From positions 372,001-436,000 of the forward strand of contig JBLDXI010000002.1 in NCBI GenBank assembly GCA_047495785.1: 64,000 bases of DNA, read 5' to 3'. Within the stretch, counting starts at the first letter, position 1; each line of letters begins with the position of its first letter. The DNA comes from Lepidodermella squamata (taxonomy: Eukaryota > Gastrotricha). Under the pieces are notes generated by a model, which worked only from the letters and a program-made list of their open reading frames with translations, was not told where the DNA came from and did no database searches. The position numbers were made by a program, and so were the translations under genes. Shown here in pieces: positions 11,406 to 23,400 of the stretch.

Positions 11406-14400
11406 TCATATTTCGGTTTGATTTTGCTGACTAGTCGAAGCTCCCTGAATTTGTTGCATATAGGCCATGCTATTAGCCGCCCGACTATAGGCCGCTTCCT
11501 TGTACTGCTTAGCCGCAAGGTGTTTGCGCCAGTTTCGTTGAATCGTCTTAGCCGCGACTTCTTCCTTTTTCCGCTGCTTGGTCGACGAAACTTTTTGAAC
11601 TTGTTTCCGGTTAGGAAATGTCTTTTTGAACACGTTTTCCAGGTTTTCTTTCACCTGTAGGAAATCTTCGGTTTCTTCCATGAAGCCCAGAGCCTTTCGA
11701 ACTACGCCCATTAGGATGTCTAAACAATGGACGATTTCTTCGCCGTTATGCCGGTCTTTCATTATTGGAATGTCGAGTAATGTCAGCGCATGATCGTTGG
11801 GCTAGAAAAATACAGACGAAATGAAATGAAAATTGAAAAAATCAATTTAAATTCAAATTTTGAAATTTTGAAATATTTTTTGAAATTTGAAAAATTGTTT
11901 ACGAAATTAAAAGAAAATATTATATTTATTATTTATTATAGTATTTTATTACCTTTGAAAGAGCTAGTGGAGGGTCGAGGGCTGAGACGAAGTTTGAGAG
12001 GTCAGCCAGCGGGATGAACTGGGTCGCAGCCGGGTCATATTGCTCCCAAACAACGTAGAATTTCTCGATATCATCATCAGTCACGCCCGTATCTTCTTGC
12101 TGGGTCGCTTGCTGGTAATTATCCAAAATTACAGCAGCAAACATATTCCTGGAAAAAGGTAAGTTCAGAATTTACATAATTAATTTCCGTATTTTAATAA
12201 TTTCCAATTTAATTTCGGAATTTTTGAAATTTTCGGAAAAATCAGCAATCATCTATGGATCGTATCTTTTCGAATTTCCCCAACTAAATTTCAATTTAAG
12301 AACTTACACTATGATGAAATAGCTCAGCAGAAGGTACGAGATGATGTAGACTGTTGCGACATGAAAATTGCCGCAATTTCCCCAACCACCGGAACCTTTT
12401 TCTGGAACCATCTCTCCATTCGGCCTGGTCCAATAGGTCCGATTGCAGCATGGATTACAAGTTGGCCTTCAAAGGAAATTATTATTGCAGTTTTTTAGAT
12501 TTTTAAGTAAAATTACAGGCTGCAATTAGGATTGCACCCGCTTGCCGGGTCGTCCGTAAAACTTAATCCCTGATGAATGTTATCCCAGCCGGAAATTGTC
12601 GTCAATCGGAACAAGGTCAACAGGGCAAATGGGAATGTTTGAAAATTGACGAGCGCGTCCATATTCCCAGCGAAATAGCCGACATGCCCGAATAGGTTCA
12701 TGCCAATGATGGAGTAGATGAAGATGACCAAGAACAGCAGGCAGCAGATGTTGAATAGCGCTGGTACGGACATGATGAAGGAGAACAGGAGTTTGCGGAC
12801 ACCCTTCGAGGCGCGAAATAGCCGCACGACGCGACCGACACGCAAAACTCGTAAAATTCGCAAAATTGACGGCGAGACATTGTAAGATATCAGCAAATCC
12901 TGAATAGCCATTCCTAATATTTGAATAAAAGTTAATTTAATTTTTGAAAATTCAAAAATTTCGAAATTTTAATCGACCATTTGAAAAAACAAATTTTAAA
13001 TCATTAAAAAAAATTTAATTTAAATTTGGGGAAAGCTCTTTGAAGAATCAATTTTAAATTTTTGAATTTTTATAAAATTTCACAATTTTTTACCGATAAT
13101 TGAAGATATGACGACGAAGAAATCGAAGACATTCCACGGTATGCGAAAGTAGTGCTGTCGATAGCCGCCAATTTTCAATACAGCCTCCATAGCGAATATT
13201 GTCGTGAACATCAAATTTAGCAAATCTTGAGCCATTCTGAATAAAAAAATAGGAAAAATTTAAATTAAATGAACCGCTCTATTTCTGATTGAAATCAATG
13301 TTTTCCTTTGAAAAGTTGGAAAATGGAAAAAAAATCAGTTAATTTTCTGATTCTAGGTCTCACTCAAAAAACGAATACTAGAATGGGCCGGCATAGCTAG
13401 GAAAAATTGAAACATTTCCGAATTTCAGCCAAAGTTTGAATGAATTAGGAATTAAGAACCAAGTATGAACGGGAAATTACAAAAAAAGAAAAAATACCAG
13501 AGAAATTAGGTCCAACAGGCAAAAATACCAAAAATTACCGAACCTGTTACTATCGGGTTTTTTCGGGTTTTCTCAGGTAAATTTTAATTTTGCAGGTAAA
13601 CCGCGATTTGAGAACGGCAATTATCAATCTTGAGAAATTCGGTGAATTTTTTGCTCAAACTTGAAAAATTCGGAAAATTCGGAGTTGCGCAACATGGGAC
13701 CCGTTGTATCTAGGTCATAACCTGGAGAACCCGATTAAATATTTTCAATAACAAAAATTTTCAAAAAATATGTTGCGATTGATATCATAAGCTTACGCAG
13801 GTTAATCCATAAAAAATCGAAAAAATCAGCGAAATATATTACGTGAAAGCAGGCGGCTGATCAAAGTGTTCCGTAGCCATAACGATGACATTGGCCATAA
13901 TAACAACCGCAATGGCATACTCAAAGCGTTGGCTGCTCGCTATGTTGAACAAAAACAGCGAAAACGCATTCGCCGGCTTGACAATAGCCTTGCGCGGCTT
14001 CTTCGAACCCAACTGTTTTATCGTTGTGTAGTACTTTTTCTGCGAATCGGTCATGAACAACAGCATCGCCGTGCCGCCCTCGTACTTCTTCTTCAACGCG
14101 TTGAAATCATCGATGATAACACCGACGAAGAGGTTGAGAAGGAAAAACGAGCAGATGACGATGAAAACAACGTAGAATACGTAGTAGTTGATGTTAAGCT
14201 CAGGCGCCGGCTGATCGCCGATGTTGTCCGGCGAGTCGACCGAGTACTGATAGATGGACGTCCATCCCTCGAAGCTGCCCATTTGAAACAGGGCGAGATA
14301 CGCCGTGAATACGTTGTCGTAGTTGACGTAGTAGTACGCCCATTGCCACGTGCCGGTGTTGTTGAGGCAAGCGGCTTGGTTTGGGGCCAGCGAGCGGGGC

Positions 14401-17400
14401 ACTCGGTTGCCGGTTGCGACTTCGACGCACATCCAGAACTTGCCGGCGAAGAATTGCACGCCCATGATGGCGAATATGAGCCAGATTATCATGACGACGA
14501 GCAGGACGTTGACGATGCCTGGGATTGCGGTGATTAGGGCGTTGACGACAATTTTCATGCCTTGCCAGCGAGAAATCTGTGAAATTAAAAAATAATTAAA
14601 AAAAATATCAAAATTCTCAAAAAATATCCAAAATATCCAAAGAAACAGAATTGGTTTCATGCTCTAAGTTTAGAACTCATAAAATTAAAAAAAAATCAGA
14701 ATTTCATTTATTTTCAATTACCTACCGCAATATTTTCATTTCCATTCAGATTTTTTTTTAATTTAATTAAAAAAAATCAAATTAATTTGGGACACTAAAT
14801 TTCAGTGCGATTTTCGTTTCCTGGACAGCTAAAATCGGAAAAAATCACTGATGTGTAAAATCGATACTTGAAATCGATAACTTAAATAGATATACAGCGT
14901 GTCCCAGAAAGTGACTGTTTTTTACTTAGGCAGTTTTTTATTTACCGCGATTTTACCGAAGAAATAGAAAAATTACCGGAGAAAACCCGGAAAAACCCGA
15001 TGGTAATTGGATCGGTAATTTTCGGTATTCAACCCAATTTCTCCAAAATTTTAGAGTTTCTGAACCCTTTCCTGAGCACTTTCTTTGCTTGCGTTGCTTA
15101 TAGGACACGCTGAATAGGAAACTTTTCCTAACAAATAATTTCAATGGCTAATTTCGATAATGTGTTGTTCAGTTAGAGGAAGAGCGTGCTTACCGCTCGA
15201 AGTGGTCGCAGGGCTCGAAGGGTTCGTAAAGCTCGCAAAGAAGACAGGTTGACCCCAGTTGCGGCTGAATCGAGAGCAACATCGACAAATCCGGTCTGCA
15301 ATTAAAAAATTAAAAATATATTGAAAAATTTCTCAATTCGAATTTCACTTTAAAATTTAAAAAAATAGAAATTCAGGTCGAAAATTGAGAATTTTTAATT
15401 TTTATTAACTTGAAATTCATCTTGAAAAGTTCAAAAATTTCAATTTCAAATTTTAAAATTTCACTTTTGAAAAATTTCAAATTTTTTAAATGTGATCCCC
15501 TTGCATAATTAATGACTTAATTAAAAACTTGAACTAACCACGACAATGACGAAATCGAGGAGTGTCCAAAACGAGGTGAAATAAGCCCGCACACCAATCG
15601 CAAACAATTTGATCAGCAGTTCAATCGTGAAAACGCCCAGGTACACGTAGTCAAAATAGCCCAGCACAACGTCCATCGTCGAGCCCTCCTCAAGCGTCGC
15701 ATCTTGCAGGCAAAGCGTTATCGAACTCGCGAAGATGAACGCGAGAATCGACCATTCAAACACCTTGGAATTGCATATTTTAAATGCGAAATTACGAGCG
15801 GCCCACAGTTTAGCGCCCAGGGGTGCGTCCTGGTGGAAGGGTGCCATACATTTCGCCAGCCGGGTGTCCCAACACGGCCAGCAGCAGTCGATCATTCGAG
15901 CGTTTTCGCGCGATGTCGTCGACCGGCCTGTTGTAGTTTTAGCTGTTGTTGTAGCAGAGGTTGTTGTTGAAACTGCGTCCGTGTAAGTATCGGTATGACT
16001 TTGGCGATTGCCTGATGTCTCTTCGTCATCAGCTATCGTTTCTTCAGCTGCTTCGACTCGTATTCGAACGCGGCGGTTGTGATCACCCTCAGTTGTTACT
16101 TCTGCCCCATCGACTGCAAGAAAAATTCCCATAATAAATTAAAATTTCAAGTAAACCACAATTTTGAAAAAATCAATTAAAATTTAATTATAGCGTGTCC
16201 CATAAGTAAAAAATACTCGGAAAATCCAGAGAAATGTGGTCCAACCGGGTAAAATGCCAGAAATGACCGAACCAGTTATCATCGGGGTTTTCCGGGTTTT
16301 TCCGGTAAATTTTTTATTTCTTCAATTAAATCGCAGATCAAAGAAAAAAAGTAATTTGAGGGCTAAATTTGAGACTCTAGCACTAGATTTCCCTAAAATA
16401 TGCTTTTTTCAAGTTCGAAGTTTCATCCGGAATCTCAATTTTCGTGTTGTCTTGCCTAGCCAATAAATCTTCAAAAAAATTCCTTCGAAAATTCCTTTTT
16501 ATTATTGAGACGTCCCATTCGTTGAATGGATGGGCCGAAGCCATGGGTCCCGAATGAGCGCTCTTAGTGTCGCTTGTTGGGGTCTCTTGAGGACAGCTCG
16601 GTAGCGATTAGTGCAGTCTCGCTGACACTCCTAATCTACCACTTTTCACTTTTGTAGCACGATGGAGTGGTCGGCCACCGTCGGGGTAGAGCGTCATTGA
16701 TAAACCACGGTCGACCCGGGTGGGGATCGAACTCGTGCCCATCGATCTTGACGCTCAATACACAGCAGACAGCTATCCACTGAGCTACTGTGTGCCCCCT
16801 TCAAGTTACGCGTATTTTGCGCTAAGAAAGTCAATTCATGAGTTTTATTTCAGCCTGTAGTACCGATATCGATTCCAAGTATCGATTTTACAAATCAGCG
16901 ATTTTTCCGATATCAACCGTCGTTGAATCCGACATCACTAATATTCCTACGTAGCTTGGGGCTCCAGGTAGCTAAAATTAAAAAATCCTACTTCTGGGAA
17001 ACTCTGTAGAAAATTCAACTCCAATTAAATTAATTTGCTTAATCATGGCGAAAAAAATGTAAACATTTTGGAATAAAAAAATTCCACCTTAAAATTCTCA
17101 TTTTTAATAGTTTTCTCAGGTGTTTGTATGAATAAGCGCCAAAACTTGACCTTGTCGTGCGCGTTTTATTCGTCTTATTCTATTATTCATTTGAGGCCCA
17201 AATATACTTGCGTGAGGAAAGAATCGATTGCACTACTAATGATGCACCTATTAAAGTCAATATTATCGCAAAATATCGAGGTTAATATTTGCGCATTTAA
17301 GTAGGACGCCACATGAAAGTGATCGATGATCGGCAATAAAAAAAAGAAAATTCCTTCAAAAAAGCTAGAAATACTATAAAATTTAAATTTTAAATTGAAA

Positions 17401-20400
17401 CTTGAGGGTAAATTTGAATATTCAAGAAAAATTAAAATATTCTAATTTAATTATTAGAAAATTGCATCAAAATCATAAAGAGCCATGTGATCGAAGTAAA
17501 TGTTTTTATAAAAAGCTGAAATTAAATAAATTTTGTCGTTTTGAGCTAAAAAATATTTAAATTTTACCGTTTTTCGGTAAATTTTTATTTAATATTTAAG
17601 ATTCGATAATTTTGGAGCCAGATCGGCGTCAAATTTATCAAAATGTATTTAAATTTCCTGTTTGACCTCATTTATGACAATTTATTGTCAAATTTTAATA
17701 AAATTTGGCTGAAAACGACAAAATCTGGCAAAAATCAAATAAAATCTATGTCCTGCTCGGGGCAGGACATAGATTTTATTTTATTTTTGGCGAAATTCCT
17801 TAAAATTAATATATTTTTGCCCAAAATCGATTACGCAACAGGGCTACAAACATCGCCAATTCCTGTCCAGACACTTTCTCCTTCGAACCGCGCTAAGTTT
17901 GAGCAGGCACTTGTGATGTTCGTCTTCATATCAAGTTTATTGAAGTCGAGCTTGATTTTTATCAATTTCGTCAAAATTTCATCGAAAATTTCGACTAGTT
18001 GACCCCGACGAGCAAAGCCTACTGCACTACCCTTAAGCGCTAGATAAGTGGGAAAAACTATGTGCGCCTTCTTTCTCTTGCGGTAGCCAGTTTTCATCAA
18101 CACGCTCGTTTCGCGATGTTGCAATATTATGAAGCACGCAACGGGCACACAGAATACATGTGTAGCGGAGTGTAGCGAAATTTCAATTTGTTATCATCGC
18201 GAATGACTCTGAAGCAACCTTTGAGTATACCAAAAAGGCATTCGATGACAATTCGAACGCGGCCTGGGATCGACGCTGAACTTCGCTCAAAGGATCACTC
18301 AGATGCGTTATGAGGGACACCAAACATGGATACCCAGAGTCGCCGATGAGGTTCACCAGGATATCGAATTTCAGTTTTAATTTCTTGTGTAATTCTTGCC
18401 CCTTTCTTTCTTGCCCTTCTTCTCGTCATCATCATCTTGTTTCCCATCGCCAACCGATCAACGCGAAGCGAAAATTGCGACTACGATTATACTAGTTTCA
18501 AGTTCTAGAACACGAAATAAGGCTATAACTTGGGGAACCTTGAAATTAGAATTTTTTGAAATGTTGAATAAGAAAAGACTGAAAAATTCAAGTTTCTTCG
18601 AGGAACTGAAAGTCTCGCCTTCACTTTTCAACACTGAAAATGAAATCGGAATTGACCCCAATTTTCTATTTGTATAGTTGCTACAATCTGTGTTTCGCAA
18701 TATTTTCTCTTGTTACGAAACAGCAATAATTTTCAGGTTTTCTGAAAATCAGATAAATTTAATAAAAATTAGGGCAAATTTTCTTTCGATCACACCCGGA
18801 AAAATATTAATTTAATAAATTTACTGGGAATATAGTTTCATAAAAACATTCTTTTCGATCACATGGCTCAAAAATAATCAAAATTTATTAAATCATTGAA
18901 TTTTGAAAAAATAATAAAAATAAATAAACGAACCATCCTCTTCCGTGTTGCTAGCCCCATTCTCCTGAACTTGACTACTGCCATCACCCTCGCAGTCACC
19001 CTCGAAATCAGCAATGGTCGACCTTCGCCTCGCTGTTCGACTCACCGGCTCAACAGCGCCACTCGACTTCGGGCAGCATTTATCAATGGCATTCTTAAAA
19101 AAAGCCTTCAGCCACCGCTTCATGAGCCTAATCCTCTTCCGCAGCCGGTGCTCCTCCGCGTCCTTTGTCCGCTTTTTCAGGTCATCGGCGTTGAACGCGT
19201 TAAGGAGGACGGCGAGGAAAAGGTTCAGGACAACATAACTGCCGATAATTAGCGTGCAAATGTAGAATGGCACGCAAATGGCGGCGCTGTTCGCCGAAAT
19301 GCAGTCCCACATAGGCTGGTACGTCTCGCGGCACAGCACGCGGAATACCATCATGAAGGCGTGGAAGAAGTCGTCCCAGTTCCACTCGGGTATGCCGGTG
19401 AAGCCGGGGAATGGCGTGAAGGTGGGGCGTTTACGGAAAACGGCGTCTGTGTAGGTTCCGCCAAATAGCTGCATTCCGATGACGGCGAAGATGAAAATCA
19501 CGATTAATAGGACAAGCATCAGGTTTCCGATCGCGCCAACAGTTCCAAGAATAATTTCCAATAACTAAATTAAGAAAATATGTTGAATATTCTTTTGAAA
19601 AAATTGAAAAATTACCGTTCGCATAGTTTTCCAAGATTGAGCTAATTTTAAGATCCGGAGCTGGGTAAAATAAATCATTAATTATAATGTTGATGATTTT
19701 GAGGTTTTTATACCAGTCGAAGGAGTCGAATGACGCTGGTGTTGAAGTTGGAAGAAATGTTGACGTTGCTAATCACGATGTCGAGGATGCTGCCGATCAC
19801 AACTAAAAATCGAATTTATTACAATGAGCCATAAAAAAGAGCGGAAATTGCAAAGAGAGGAATTGAGGGAATTTTGGACAGTCATTCGAAATTTTAACAA
19901 ATTATAAAATTCTGAATTTTTTTTTTTGAATTTTGATTGATTAATTTATTTAAAAGATAGGTAGATTCATCAATTTTGCATCCTCCTTGATTTATTGGCC
20001 CTGCAGTTAATTTTTTCAAAATTTCCTAATCTTCCTAATGCTACCTATAGTGTCCCATTCATATATTGATAAAAATCTAGAGTAAATTCTTAAGGAAAAA
20101 TCAAGAACCGGGTAAAATACCGATTATTACCGAGCCAGTTACCATCGGGTTTTAACGGGTTTTCGCCGGTAATTTCAGAATTTCTCCGATGAACATGCGG
20201 AAATTACATACATAGGAAATTTCCCCAAGTCGGTTTGATTTTCAAAATAAAAGAAATTTCAAACACCCTCAAAGTAAGCTTGAGCAATATTTGAGACACT
20301 CTGTACCCCGGACAATTTTTTATTGAAAAATGAAATGAAGGAAATTCCAAATTTTATTCGGAATATTTCGGATTTTCCTTCATTTCATGTTGTTTTTGAA

Positions 20401-23400
20401 CAGCCATAGGCCATAGTTTGCCATAGGAAAAATTATCTTAAAAGACATTTTCAAAATTGTTTTAAAGAAATTGAACCAATTTTTTGTAATGAAGTCCATA
20501 TGAGTTCCTTTATCCACGATTTTACCGGAGAAAACCCCGGTGGTAACTGCTTCGGTAATTTTCGGTTTTTACCTGGTTCACTCAAACTCCCTCGGATTTT
20601 AGCATCCTATTCAAAATAGACATACTTAATTACTTGTCTTACGGGATTTTAGATTTTTCTAAGATTTTTCTGGCCATAAGATATGACTTCCCCTCTCATT
20701 TTAGGTTTTAGGGTTTCTGATCCATTTTCCGTGAATTTACCAATAAAATCCAGCCAGTTCCACCTGTTGACGAAATATTCGCGGCACATGGCCGATATTT
20801 TCAGCACCGCCTCAATGATGAAAATGTACGTGCAAACGTCGTTAATCGTGCCAAGCCTCGCGTTCCACTCATCCGGAATGCCGTAGTAGTAAGCAGCCAT
20901 CGATATGGTATTAACAACAATTGTCAGCGTGATGAACAACTCGAAAAACGGATCAGTCGCTATTTGAAGCAGAATCCCCTGAAAACGAATCCAGACGAAA
21001 AACACGCGGTGCCAGCAGCACGATATGCAACAAACCGGGTTCCGGTCCCAGAACCCGATTTTATCCACCCGCCGAACTGAAATCACACTCGGCGGCCGCG
21101 AGGCGACGTGATACCTCGAATCAGCATGGCTGTATTGCTTGAATTTATCGATTATATGCCGATTGATAGCCGGGTTAGCCGCCATCACCTCACCCGCGGG
21201 TTGGGTGTTCAAACTGACCGATTTATTGACAACGCCATTAGGGTGACTAGTAATTTTTTCCGATGGCAATTTTTGCGGTTTAACCACAGCAACTGGTTTG
21301 CCTATAGCCGCGGCTATTTCGGGGAGTTCAGTCACAGTCGGCTCCTCAGGGATCGCGCTGGTACTAGGTAGGTCCCCATTAGGGTGACTGGGTTCCTCAT
21401 GGGTGACGCCAAGGTGCCGTTCTGTGACGTCTCGAACTGACATGAGACTTCGAGTCCTGGCATCAGGGCCGTCGTAGATTATTCGTAATTTATTAGGATC
21501 GAAGACAAATCGACGTTTTCGCCGCTTTGTGGTGACAGGTAGGTCGTCGAGGTCGTCCTCGGCCTCTTCCTCCTCGACCTGGTACGACAGCGCGACAACG
21601 GCCTGCACGAGGTTGGCCAGGTAGTAGTTGAGGAAGACGAGCGCGAATAGGAAGAAGAGGAAAGAGGCCGGGCCGTTAGACGCTATCACCGCGTGGTACA
21701 AGAAGTCCCAATAGTCGGTATTGAAAATTTGAACAGCTATCATGAAAGAACTGAAAACAAAAAAATTATTGAAAATTGAAAAATTAAAATTTCAAATTTT
21801 TAAAAAATTTTAAATTTTTTGCAAACCTGTAAAAATTGTCGAAGCTAGTAAAGTCGTTATTTCTGCAAAAAATTTAAAATTACTAAAATTATTAAAATTT
21901 AAAATTTAAATTTAAAATTACGGATTCGGAGATCCTTTGACCAATATGCAAGTGTAATTGTTTGGACAGCTCCTAGTGGGAGAAAATTTCATTATGGGGA
22001 TTCCTGGAAAGGTTCAATCTTACTGAGCTCCGGACATATTGCCGCAGACCATGTACTCCCAGCCGTCATCTTGCATGTACCAATTGCTGGAATTTGATAT
22101 CCACTCGTTGTAGGACGGGGCTGATGGGTCGGCTAAGGATACGTTTGAAAGGTTCAGCCCGACTGAATCAGCATTCAGCACACATTTTGTCAGCAAAGTT
22201 CCTTGGAACAGCTGCAAAAAAAATTTTAAAATTGAAAATTATACAAAATTAAAATTTCAATTTTTCAATTTTTCAAATTTCGAATTTCAAAAATTCTATT
22301 TTTGTATATTAAATTCTATTTTTTTTAAATTTATGAAACCCTTACCTGGACTCCAAAGAGGGCGAACATGGTAAAGAAAAATATAGTCATAATTAGGACG
22401 TCTCCAAGCATGCGAAGCGCCCGCATCAGGGCTTCGATGATAGATTTAAGGCCGGGTATAATTGCTATAGTTTTCAGCACGCGAAAGACTCGAAACGTTC
22501 TCAACGCTTGAATGTTCACCGAAGTACCGGACGACACGGCTTGCGCTATTATTGTTGCATAGGCTGATACGAGCACGATGAAATCTAGCCAATTCCAGCC
22601 TTCTCTAAGGTATGTATGCCGGTTTACTATTAGCCCGCGGGCGATTGCTTTGACAATTGCTTCTAGGGTGTAAATTGCTAGGAAAGTGTACTCGGGTATT
22701 GATTCGGAAATGTTCATGGCCATTGAAAGCTGAAAAAATGGAAAAAATAAAATAAAATCTCTCCAAATTATATTTTTTAATTTTGAAACAAAATTCGTCA
22801 AATAAATACACTAAAAAGTCATTAAAATCGATTTTGCAAATAATATATTCTGTCCCCATGTGACAGCATTTCTAGATAGAGTTGGGCCCTTCAATGAACC
22901 TTTTCTTAGCTAACACCGTTATTGGCAAAATCGCTAAGGCGTGACGGCAGGTTAGGTCACGTGACCAAATTTGTACTGGAATATCTTTGCAACGGTATAA
23001 AATAAAAATATGGAATTTTCATAATTTTAATCCCCGTTTTCCCATTACTTAAAAGGTTCATGGCAGTATGGAAAGAAATTTAATAGTTTTTTCTGGAATT
23101 TTTTCAAATTTCAAATTTCAAAATCTAAAATTCTAGATTTTATCCCAGTCGAACGCCGGTTACATCGATACGAACTAACCAACGTGTAACCATTAGGTGA
23201 CGCGGTAGTTGGTAACGTCTTGGTTAGATCGCCATGAAACGCCTTGCTCGCGCATGGCGATTTGAGAGGAAATAGCGCCTTCTAATGGCAATGTAACCAC
23301 CATATAACAGCTGAAATAGGTACATTCAAGGTCTAACCACCGCGTTACGCTGTTATAACTTATGTGCCCACAGTCAGTTATCGAAAATAAAGGCACCGGC

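Noticed and set aside
13866-14537. 223-codon + strand frame
   Set aside because: It is the antisense of the domain III pore and III-IV linker of channel B, explained by that exon's bias.
16722-16799. Functional tRNA gene
   Set aside because: A- and B-boxes fit, but the acceptor stem does not pair and the sequence continues as a SINE body.
17831-18148. 105-codon - strand open frame
   Set aside because: It is an out-of-frame reading across the Harbinger fossil, not a host gene.
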